Positions 1 through 5,632 of a stretch of DNA of 7,738 nucleotides are shown piece by piece (within the stretch, counting starts at the first letter, position 1; the number at the start of each line of letters is the position of its first letter). The notes below the pieces were generated by a model. The model was not told the DNA's origin, did no database searches, and saw nothing but the letters and a program-made list of their open reading frames with translations. Source of the DNA: Gammaproteobacteria bacterium. Its GTDB lineage: Bacteria; Pseudomonadota; Gammaproteobacteria; Eutrophobiales; Eutrophobiaceae. The stretch lies in contig SMWN01000111.1 in NCBI GenBank assembly GCA_004356415.1, forward strand, positions 1 through 7,738, written 5' to 3'. The position numbers were made by a program, and so were the translations under genes.

Positions 1-214
1 TATTGAACATGGTTTTATTGTGCCCGTATTATGAATGATCAAAATAGATCTGCCCAACGATTCAGGCCAGACCATTCTAGTCCGAGTCAAGATGGCTTGA
101 AAGGTCGATTTCTGTTGAATTTGCAGCAATTGATATGGTTTTACAGAATGGTTTTGTTACACTGGCAATATAATAATAAGTCAAAATCAGGCTGATAGAA
201 TAAGGAAGAGGTAG
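1..214. other. Upstream region without a supported gene
   Basis: This stretch precedes the DUF2782 gene. It holds a perfect TATAAT box and three copies of ATGGTTTT (9-16, 135-142, 148-155). A 54-codon open frame at 31-195 on the plus strand has no visible ribosome binding site and no recognisable motif, so it is not called as a gene. No end of a neighbouring gene such as thrB can be identified at the left edge. Confidence 0.5.
169..174 (+). promoter_or_regulatory. Candidate -10 box upstream of the DUF2782 gene
   Basis: A perfect TATAAT lies 40 nt before the start codon at 215. No convincing -35 hexamer sits 16-18 nt upstream (sequence there is GAATGG-like), and no TGn extension is present. 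Transcription may therefore need an activator, or the match may be chance in AT-rich sequence. Confidence 0.35.
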
Positions 215-571
215 ATGAAAAAATTACAATTATTGATTTTAAAGTTAGGCCTAAGCGCCTTGCTGATAGCACCCGTCTTAGTGTTTGCCGATGATCAAAA
301 GGAATTTGAACCTGTCCCAGAGCCACCCGTTTTGCCTGATCCTGTCGAAAGTGGCGAAGCACTTGAACCCGAGATTACCATCATTCGCCGTGATGATGCG
401 ATCATCACCGAGTATCGCGTCAATGGCAATCTGTACATGGTGAAAATCGTTCCCGCATTCGGCCCACCTTATTACCTGATAGACAGAGATGGTGATGGAC
501 AAATGGAAGGCCGGATTAATGATATCTACGACGACATCATCGTCCCACAGTGGGTGTTGTTTAGCTGGTAG
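215..571 (+). CDS. DUF2782 family periplasmic protein
   Basis: This encodes a 118-residue protein of the DUF2782 family, a group of small secreted proteins of unknown function in Gamma- and Betaproteobacteria. Residues 1-25 form a signal peptide (KK, hydrophobic stretch, probable cleavage after VFA at residue 25). A proline/glutamate-rich linker follows (about 28-53), then the family core: VESGEALEPE (44-53), ITIIRRDD, EYRVNGNLYMVK, GPPYYLID and the C-terminal VPQWVLFSW. The loop at residues 90-98 reads DRDGDGQME, resembling the DxDxDG part of an EF-hand. The ATG is preceded by GGAAGAGG at a good distance, which supports this start. In many relatives this gene sits beside thrB and polA; neither is visible here. 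Family assignment is firm; function is unknown. Confidence 0.9.
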   Translation: MKKLQLLILKLGLSALLIAPVLVFADDQKEFEPVPEPPVLPDPVESGEALEPEITIIRRDDAIITEYRVNGNLYMVKIVPAFGPPYYLIDRDGDGQMEGRINDIYDDIIVPQWVLFSW

Positions 572-674
572 TGTTTCCTAACATCTGCTTTTTATAATCA
601 TACCTAAAAAATCTATCGCTTAAGACTTCAACGTCTCGAGTCAACGGCTTGTCCGCTAAATTTGCCTTGTTGGA

Positions 675-1103
675 TTACTTGACAGTAATAGTTATTTTTT
701 TAGAAAGAACTGGTTTATTGTGAGGAATATGTGCATAGTTTCCTAAAAGGAGCTGCAAAGTATGTTTCCCAGGAGAAAGTACTAGCTCTGTTTCAGTTTG
801 CCCTCCACCAAAATGCTTAATTTTATCTGTAGAGGGAAGTGGCTTAGTCATATCAGGCAAATCTTCTCCATCAATTAAAACATGATGATGACCAGTGTTT
901 TCGCGGTTTGTTCCTGCGGGAGCTACGCCCATCCCACTCAGACCAAATTTTACTTTAAATCTTTGTGGTACAGCTTGTCCGTCCATAGGCTCAATAAAAT
1001 ACACTTTTGCATCAGCAGGGGAATTTGAAACTAACTCATTTCCAAACGTCGTCATCGTAAACCCCATAAGAAATAAAGAGAACACGATGCTGCTTTTTTT
1101 CAT
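675..1103 (-). CDS. DUF4399 domain secreted protein
   Basis: This encodes a 142-residue protein that matches the DUF4399 family over its full length. Residues 1-21 are a signal peptide (MKK, then a hydrophobic run ending TTFG), so the product should be periplasmic. The mature part has the family hallmarks in order: VYFIEPMDGQAVP (34-46), VKFGLSGMGVAPAG (51-64), GHHHVLID (71-78), HFGGGQTE (97-104), the LSPGKHTLQLLLGN segment (109-122) and a C-terminal strand KKITITVK. The histidine cluster suggests possible metal binding, but this is inference; the family has no settled function. The ATG has an AGGAG site 6 nt upstream. It is convergent with the DUF2782 gene, 103 bp away. Its codons look richer in A/T at third positions than those of the pts genes, which could mean separate acquisition. 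Confidence 0.9.
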   Translation of the reverse strand: MKKSSIVFSLFLMGFTMTTFGNELVSNSPADAKVYFIEPMDGQAVPQRFKVKFGLSGMGVAPAGTNRENTGHHHVLIDGEDLPDMTKPLPSTDKIKHFGGGQTETELVLSPGKHTLQLLLGNYAHIPHNKPVLSKKITITVK

Positions 1104-1109
1104 AATTTA

Positions 1110-1162
1110 CTCCTAGCTGGTTGATGTTTCGTCACATTACAGGACCAGATTTTTCTTGACAA
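1110..1162 (-). promoter_or_regulatory. Candidate promoter and RBS of the DUF4399 gene
   Basis: Read on the minus strand, TTGTCA (1162-1157) is followed after 17 nt by TAATGT (1139-1134), giving a predicted start near 1127 and a short leader. AGGAG at 1114-1110 lies 6 nt before the ATG. The -35 is good and the RBS is strong; the -10 matches the consensus at only three of six positions. Confidence 0.4.
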
Positions 1163-1175
1163 CATTAATGAAAAT

Positions 1176-1248
1176 CTAACTATATTTTAAGGGGCAGTTT
1201 ATCCGATAGTGTTTATAGGATTTTAATGTGGACATGGTGAAAACCTCC
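1176..1248 (-). other. Short 19-codon frame with strong RBS, possible gene remnant
   Basis: On the minus strand GGAGG (1248-1244) lies 8 nt before an ATG (1235-1233). The frame reads MSTLKSYKHYRINCPLKYS and stops at TAG (1178-1176). The initiation signal is as good as any in the window but the peptide is very short. It could be a leader peptide, a tiny protein, or the surviving 5' end of a decayed gene (for example from a mobile element). No family is recognised, so no function is given. Confidence 0.25.
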
Positions 1249-1383
1249 ATTTTTTTATTTGCATGGTGGATGGTTAAGTATAGACACTTTCTACATAGTA
1301 CGCTTTTAAAACGCCCCTCATATCATACCGAGCAGGTGAGTGATTTAAGGTCATTTGAACAGGGAAGTTAAAATGAGCGGAAC

Positions 1384-1566
1384 CAAGACAGGAAGTCTTG
1401 TTTGCGTGACCTTGAAAAATCATGAAGCTGTGAGGGTATCCCCAAGTTTTAATTTGGGGACATGATATCGGGGGATAGGTTTTCTTCGCACCTTCTTTTT
1501 GAAAAGAAGGTGCTCGCCGTTCAAAGGCGAAACCGATACTAAAAAAGAAACTCCTGATCAACAGGA
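1384..1566. repeat. Cluster of inverted repeats forming a probable branched structure
   Basis: Five inverted repeats are packed into 183 bp. CAAGAC (1384-1389) pairs with GTCTTG (1395-1400). CCCCAA (1440-1445) pairs with TTGGGG (1454-1459). A perfect 12-bp hairpin occupies 1488-1513. TCGCC (1514-1518) pairs with GGCGA (1526-1530) directly after it. TCCTG (1552-1556) pairs with CAGGA (1562-1566). The two middle hairpins are also enclosed by GGTT (1478-1481) with AACC (1531-1534), and further by TATC (1466-1469) with GATA (1535-1538), giving a possible three-way junction. None is followed by a proper T-tract, so terminator function is not supported. The block may be a dispersed intergenic repeat or a small non-autonomous element; this needs a genome-wide comparison. 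Confidence 0.6.
1488..1513. repeat. Perfect 12-bp hairpin
   Basis: GCACCTTCTTTT (1488-1499) is exactly complementary to AAAAGAAGGTGC (1502-1513) with only TG between the arms; in RNA the innermost pairs would open to give a usable loop. It is the strongest inverted repeat in the window. Neither strand continues into a run of T, which argues against an intrinsic terminator. Confidence 0.85.
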
Positions 1567-1620
1567 ACACAAGATTTCTTACTCTGCCAGGATTCGAAAT
1601 GACAAATTATAAAAAGCACC

Positions 1621-1679
1621 GGATTCTCGTTTTCACGGGAATGACGGTTGTTGACTGGATACCGGCTCAAGGCCGGTAT
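1621..1679. repeat. REP-like repeat with two hairpins after mgtE
   Basis: The first hairpin pairs ATTCTCG (1623-1629) with CGGGAAT (1636-1642), with one G-T pair. The second pairs ATACCGGC (1659-1666) with GCCGGTAT (1672-1679) perfectly around TCAAG. Both arms are followed by ATGACG, and a third, weaker module GGATTCGAAATGAC lies just upstream (about 1590-1603). The unit 'GGATNCC(hairpin)GGNATGACG' resembles dispersed palindromic repeats common between genes in Beta- and Gammaproteobacteria. It sits 34 nt beyond the mgtE stop, a typical place for such repeats, where it may protect the 3' end of the mRNA. Confidence 0.65.
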
Positions 1680-1712
1680 GACGAAAGTCGCGCGGGCATG
1701 ATAAATTTAAAA

Positions 1713-3080
1713 TTACGAAACCAGAAACAACGAAGCCAATCCAAGAAAAGTCATAAACCCAACTACATCCGTTACCGTCGTCAACAATACACCCCCGGCA
1801 ATCGCCGGATCAATGCCATACCGATTCAGTCCCATCGGGATCACTGCCCCCGCAAACGCTGCAACAATGAGATTGATCATCATGGCTAGGCCAATAATAA
1901 AACCGAGAGAAGTGTCATCAAACCAGAACACAACAATGACAGAAACCACACATGCCCACATCAAGCCATTTAGTAAACCAACCGCGCTCTCTTTTAACAT
2001 TAAAGCCATGGCGTTACTTTTGTTTAAATGGCCCAGCGCGATACCGCGTATCGCAATGGTTAGCGTCTGGCTGCCGGCAACGCCGCCCATGCCAGCAACA
2101 ATAGGCATGAGCACGGCAAGCGCGACAAGTTGCTGAATGGTGTCCTCAAAACGACCAATGACCGCGGCTCCAAGAAAGGCTGTAGCCAGATTAATACCAA
2201 GCCATACTGCCCGGCGTTTGGTACTGGTGAATATCGGCGCGAACATATCATCATCACCCAGGCCGGCCATACTTCTTACGGCGTGTTCTGCTTCCTCCTG
2301 AATTACATCTACAACGTCATCTACAGTAATACGTCCAAGTAGTATGCCGTTTCCATTGACCACAGCTGCAGAGACCAGATCGCGTTGTTCGAATACCTTG
2401 GCAACTTCACTGGCGGAGAGATCGGCAGAGATGCCAGACTCTTCTTTCATCAATTCCCCCACACTCGCTTCGGGATCGCCGATCAGGATATCAATCACAG
2501 AAAGCGCACCTAAATACTGATTTTCTCTATCTACCACCATCAGGTTATCTGTTTTTTCCGGGATATTTTCCACGCGCCTTAGGTAACGCGTGACCACATC
2601 CAGCGTTACATCAGCACGGATAGAAATCACATCAGTATTCATCAACCCGCCAGCCGTATCTTCAGGGTAAGATAATACTGAAGCCAGTCGTAACCGGTTT
2701 TGTTCGCCCATGGAAAGTAAAACAGTGTCTTGAACACCTTCCGGCAGATCCTGAATGATGTCGGCGACATCATCGGTTTCCAGATCTTTGGTTGCCTCAG
2801 CAACCTCCTGAGGCTGCATATGTTCAAGCAGTTCACTACGGACTGCATCCTGCAGGTGGGCAAGCACATCGCCTTCTCTGTCTACACTAATAAGGCCCCA
2901 TATTTTTTTACGGGATTTGCCTGGCAAACATTCAAGAAAATCTGCAATCTCTGCAGGATGCATCTCAGTCAACAAATCACTGACGCGATCAAGCGACTTG
3001 CTTACAAGCAACTCATGCAGTTGTGACAGGGTATCCAGGGAATTATTCTGGGTTGCGTCCTGTTGTGTCAGATCATTCAT
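1713..3080 (-). CDS. mgtE: Magnesium transporter MgtE
   Basis: This encodes a 455-residue MgtE-type Mg2+ channel of the inner membrane, full length for the family. Residues about 25-130 form the acidic MgtE N domain (superhelical repeats with HPAEIADFLE and ETDDVADIIQDLPEG). Two CBS domains follow (about 142-200 and 205-262), which in the family sense cytosolic Mg2+ and close the pore; EDTAGGLM (140-147) marks the first. A linking helix leads to the membrane part (about 290-455) with five hydrophobic segments. This part includes the conserved MPIVAGMGGVAGSQTLT (325-341) and TDVVGF (436-441), whose Asp437 corresponds to the pore aspartate that binds Mg2+ in the Thermus protein. The ATG has AGGA 8 nt upstream. 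It lies 125 nt after ptsI; it may be co-transcribed or have its own weak promoter. No Mg2+ riboswitch was recognised in that gap. Confidence 0.96.
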   Translation of the reverse strand: MNDLTQQDATQNNSLDTLSQLHELLVSKSLDRVSDLLTEMHPAEIADFLECLPGKSRKKIWGLISVDREGDVLAHLQDAVRSELLEHMQPQEVAEATKDLETDDVADIIQDLPEGVQDTVLLSMGEQNRLRLASVLSYPEDTAGGLMNTDVISIRADVTLDVVTRYLRRVENIPEKTDNLMVVDRENQYLGALSVIDILIGDPEASVGELMKEESGISADLSASEVAKVFEQRDLVSAAVVNGNGILLGRITVDDVVDVIQEEAEHAVRSMAGLGDDDMFAPIFTSTKRRAVWLGINLATAFLGAAVIGRFEDTIQQLVALAVLMPIVAGMGGVAGSQTLTIAIRGIALGHLNKSNAMALMLKESAVGLLNGLMWACVVSVIVVFWFDDTSLGFIIGLAMMINLIVAAFAGAVIPMGLNRYGIDPAIAGGVLLTTVTDVVGFMTFLGLASLFLVS

Positions 3081-3205
3081 GATTCATGTCCTGAGGTGTG
3101 ACACAAGTGTAACAGTCAGAAAAAAGAATAGGCAGTGGAATTTACTCTAACTAGGCAATTTATTAGATTGATGTAACAGGGCTTTTTAAGGCATTTGTTT
3201 CTGCT
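3081..3205. other. ptsI-mgtE gap
   Basis: This 125-nt gap is the only sizeable break within the minus-strand gene run. I see an AGGA ribosome binding site for mgtE but no clear terminator after ptsI and no strong sigma-70 promoter; the best -10-like hexamer is TACACT, without a good -35. Read-through from the pts operon is therefore the simplest reading. Confidence 0.4.
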
Positions 3206-4942
3206 TTAGACTTCGCCTTTGCGCATGATGTTGGCCACTTCAATCCCGCTTTTGGCTTTTAATGCTTTTTTTGCCAGTGCTTCCAGATCGCCGATATTAC
3301 TGTCAATGACGATTTGCTTAACTTCCAGCAAAGTCGCTGGATGCACACTAAACACGCGTAGGCCAAGCCCTAGTAAGAGACGCGTATACTTTGTTTCACC
3401 CGCCATTTCCCCGCACATTGCAACGGGAATGGTTTCTTTTTCCCCCGCTTTGATTGTTGTGTGAATCAATCGCAACACTGCCGGGTTGAGTGGATCATAT
3501 AAATAGTTGACCTCATCATTGACGCGGTCAATGGCCATAGTGTACTGAATCAAATCGTTGGTACCAATAGAGAGGAAATCAAGTTGTTGTGCAAAGATGT
3601 CTGCACAGACAGCAGCAGCAGGTACTTCAATCATGCCACCAATCTGCAGTTCATGATCATAAGGGATGGCAAGCACATCAAGTTCTTTTTTAATGTCTTC
3701 GATCATTTGTAAAACTTGTTGCATCTCGTGAATGTTGGAAAGCATGGGGATCATGATGCGAACTGGTCCATGAACAGAGGCACGAATGATGGCGCGCAGT
3801 TGTGGACGAAACAAGGCAGGCTCTTTCAAACATAATCTAATCGCCCGCAAGCCAAGCGCCGGGTTGTTTATAACCGGTCCGCTCTGTCTTCCGCCATCAA
3901 CCTGTTTATCTGCACCCAGATCAAGGGTGCGAATCGTTAACGGTAAGCCGTTGAGCACTTCGATGACTTTAGTATATGCTACATAGTGCTCTTCCTCATC
4001 AGGAGGCGACTCCCTGTTCATGTAAAGGAATTCAGTACGATACAGACCAACACCCTGGGCACCAACTTCAACAACGGTTTCGAAGTCTTTTGGCAACTCA
4101 ATATTTGCTTGTAGGTCAACAAGGACGCCGTCAATGGTTACAGCAGGTTTGTTTTTAAGCTTGCCAAGTTTGGTGTAGTAGCGCCTCTCTTCTTTTTGTA
4201 AACGATGATAGTCTGACAGTGCATGCCTGTCTGGGTCGACCAGAATAATGCCGCGCACACCATCCAGAATAAGTTCATCATCTTCCTTAATGTAACGTAA
4301 CGCGTTTTGCAAACCGACGATAGCTGGAATACCGAGACTCCGAGCCAGAATTGCGGTGTGTGAAGTTGGCCCACCAGATTCAGTCGCAAAGGCGGCAATG
4401 CCATGGTGTTGCATAAGCACCGTATCGGCAGGTGTCAAATCATTGGCCATGACAATATATCCAGACAGTTTCTGATCAGGCTTTTCGTGTTGTAATGGGG
4501 TTTGGTTGAGCAGCAAACGCTGTATGTGGTTGACCACATAATCCACATCATCTTTGCGCGTGCGCAAATAGGCGTCATCCATTTCATCAAATACAACAAC
4601 CAATGCATCTCGTTGAAGTTTAAGTGCCCACTCAGCGTTACAGGCAAGCTCTTTAATCAAGCGCATTGGTTCTTCAGTCAAGGCAACGTCACCCAACATG
4701 AGAAGGTGCGTGTCGATAAAACCTTCTATATCTGCACTGGTAGATTCAGGGATGTGTTCGCGAATCGCCCTGAGTTGTTGTTGTGCATTGGTAACGGCAT
4801 TCTCAAAACGTTTTATTTCATCATCAATTAGATGCTGCTTTATGCTGTATTTACGAATATCAAGCTGATCACGTTTGACGATATGGACCTTGCCGATGGC
4901 AATACCTCTTGACACTCCCATCCCGTGCAAAGCAATTGTCAT
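3206..4942 (-). CDS. ptsI: Phosphoenolpyruvate-protein phosphotransferase (PTS enzyme I)
   Basis: Cytoplasmic EI takes phosphate from phosphoenolpyruvate and passes it to His15 of HPr. The 578-residue protein has the full three-domain layout and no N-terminal GAF domain, so it is of canonical EI length rather than the longer PtsP (EI-Ntr) type. Residues 1-145 form the HPr-binding N-terminal part. The phosphohistidine motif GGPTSHTAI gives His195 as the active site. The PEP-binding barrel contains GLYRTEFLYM (299-308), DLGADK (341-346), FLSIGTNDLIQY (456-467) and MCGEMAGE (509-516, with catalytic Cys510). The ATG overlaps the HPr stop by 4 nt (ATGA), and GGAG lies 7 nt upstream inside the HPr gene, so translation is probably coupled. 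All key residues are present; the enzyme should be active. Confidence 0.97.
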   Translation of the reverse strand: MTIALHGMGVSRGIAIGKVHIVKRDQLDIRKYSIKQHLIDDEIKRFENAVTNAQQQLRAIREHIPESTSADIEGFIDTHLLMLGDVALTEEPMRLIKELACNAEWALKLQRDALVVVFDEMDDAYLRTRKDDVDYVVNHIQRLLLNQTPLQHEKPDQKLSGYIVMANDLTPADTVLMQHHGIAAFATESGGPTSHTAILARSLGIPAIVGLQNALRYIKEDDELILDGVRGIILVDPDRHALSDYHRLQKEERRYYTKLGKLKNKPAVTIDGVLVDLQANIELPKDFETVVEVGAQGVGLYRTEFLYMNRESPPDEEEHYVAYTKVIEVLNGLPLTIRTLDLGADKQVDGGRQSGPVINNPALGLRAIRLCLKEPALFRPQLRAIIRASVHGPVRIMIPMLSNIHEMQQVLQMIEDIKKELDVLAIPYDHELQIGGMIEVPAAAVCADIFAQQLDFLSIGTNDLIQYTMAIDRVNDEVNYLYDPLNPAVLRLIHTTIKAGEKETIPVAMCGEMAGETKYTRLLLGLGLRVFSVHPATLLEVKQIVIDSNIGDLEALAKKALKAKSGIEVANIMRKGEV

Positions 4943-5208
4943 TCGTTTTCTCCAAAACGATCCAGCATCAGATTTTCTAATGCGTCCAGGGCCCGTTTCT
5001 CATCTGCGCCATTCGCAATGATTTCAATTTCTGTGCCCATGCCGGCCGCCAACATCATCACACCCATAATGCTTTTCCCGCTGACTTCCCTGTTCCCGTG
5101 TTTAATATTTATTTCACAGCTGAAGCTGGATGCAAGCTGGACAAACTTGGCTGCAGCACGTGCATGCAGTCCAAGCTTATTGATGATGGTTATTGTTCTA
5201 CTTGGCAT
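4939..5208 (-). CDS. ptsH: Phosphocarrier protein HPr
   Basis: HPr is the small cytoplasmic phosphocarrier between EI and the EIIA proteins. From the start chosen here it has 89 residues, and the two landmark residues fall at their classical numbers: His15 in LGLHARAAAKFV and Ser46 in SGKSIMGVMMLAAG. His15 is phosphorylated by EI; Ser46 is the target of HPr kinase/phosphorylase, encoded three genes upstream. Alanine replaces the usual proline after HAR, as in many regulatory HPr/NPr proteins. An in-frame ATG at 5232 would add MDKIRIIF and has a better ribosome binding site (AAGGA, 9 nt upstream), but would overlap the EIIA gene by 19 nt. The 5208 start lies 5 nt after the EIIA stop and could be translated by coupling. 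I favour 5208 on protein grounds, with the alternative left open. Confidence 0.9.
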   Translation of the reverse strand: MPSRTITIINKLGLHARAAAKFVQLASSFSCEINIKHGNREVSGKSIMGVMMLAAGMGTEIEIIANGADEKRALDALENLMLDRFGENE

Positions 5209-5213
5209 AAAAA

Positions 5214-5606
5214 TTATTCTGATCTTATCCATATAATACCGTCCTTCCCTCCGCTCACTGCCTTTTCCGATAGTTCCAGGAGAGGTAATTGTGGATAATT
5301 TAGCACACGAATAAGCATGGAAAGATTTAAGCCGGAAACAACATGTACGTGTTTTTGTGTAATTAATTTTTGAGCAATATTGCTAGGTGTCGATCCATAC
5401 AGGTCTGTTAATATCAACACACCATCCCCTGTATCAAGTGTTGTTATCTGTTCAACAGCATCCTCCATCAGTTGATCCGGATCGACATCCCGGGAAGTTG
5501 TTAAGAGCTTTGTTTGCAAAGGACATCCATCCAGCATCAACACTGCGGTGCCAAGCAATGCAGGTCCTATTCCATCATGACTGATAATCAAAACACCAAC
5601 GCTCAA
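5214..5606 (-). CDS. PTS EIIA component, mannose/fructose family, TTG start
   Basis: This encodes a 130-residue single-domain EIIA of the mannose (ManX) family, which accepts phosphate from HPr. The phosphorylation site is His10 in LIISHDGIG, matching the classical position. A second family motif, LTDLYGSTPSN (66-76), supplies the conserved aspartate (Asp68) near the active site. No EIIB, EIIC or EIID partner is present here, so the protein probably regulates rather than transports. The start is TTG (5606-5604). It is preceded by an AAGGGAGAG ribosome binding site, and the next in-frame ATG would delete the active histidine, so TTG is well supported. It follows rapZ by 26 nt and runs into HPr. 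Confidence 0.93.
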   Translation of the reverse strand: MSVGVLIISHDGIGPALLGTAVLMLDGCPLQTKLLTTSRDVDPDQLMEDAVEQITTLDTGDGVLILTDLYGSTPSNIAQKLITQKHVHVVSGLNLSMLIRVLNYPQLPLLELSEKAVSGGKDGIIWIRSE

Positions 5607-5621
5607 AAAACTCTCTCCCTT
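5604..5621 (-). promoter_or_regulatory. RBS and TTG start of the EIIA gene
   Basis: A purine-rich AAGGGAGAGAG lies at 5621-5611, with its GGAG core 8 nt before the TTG codon (5606-5604). The strong site explains how a rare start codon is used. It is the only TTG start assigned in the operon. Confidence 0.75.
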
Positions 5622-5632
5622 AAAATCAGACC

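Larger units (their letters stand above)
1104..1712. other. Structured intergenic region between mgtE and the DUF4399 gene
   Basis: This 609-bp stretch has no convincing gene. From left to right it contains the promoter/RBS of the DUF4399 gene, a 19-codon minus-strand frame with a strong ribosome binding site (1176-1248), a hairpin-rich block (1384-1566) and a REP-like repeat (1621-1679). A minus-strand frame of 98 codons (1274-1570) runs through the hairpins, starts with GTG, lacks a clear ribosome binding site and shows no domain; it is treated as chance. No canonical GC-hairpin plus T-tract terminator was found for either flanking gene. Confidence 0.6.

Noticed and set aside
31..195. 54-codon plus-strand frame beginning MNDQNRSAQRF
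   Set aside because: It has no ribosome binding site, overlaps the probable promoter of the next gene, and shows no domain or signal.
675..701. Possible terminator for the DUF2782 gene: TTACT/AGTAA hairpin then a T run
   Set aside because: The stem is only 5 bp and AT-rich, the T run starts several bases away, and it lies inside the 3' end of the opposing gene.
1156..1186. Plus-strand TTGACA followed by TATATT
   Set aside because: Spacing is 19 nt and no plus-strand gene follows; the TTGACA overlaps the minus-strand TTGTCA used for the DUF4399 promoter. Probably chance.
1488..1513. The 12-bp hairpin as an intrinsic terminator
   Set aside because: Neither strand continues into a T tract, and it is over 170 nt from the nearest gene end.
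1274..1570. 98-codon minus-strand frame
   Set aside because: It begins with GTG without a good ribosome binding site and runs through the hairpin cluster; the residues show no fold or family, so it is most likely an accident of the repeats.
1599..1889. 96-codon plus-strand frame
   Set aside because: It covers the REP-like repeat and then the antisense of the mgtE 3' end, with an unlikely basic composition and no ribosome binding site.
3081..3205. Mg2+ riboswitch (M-box or similar) upstream of mgtE
   Set aside because: The gap is too short and lacks the strong helices and terminator expected; nothing resembling the conserved core was seen.
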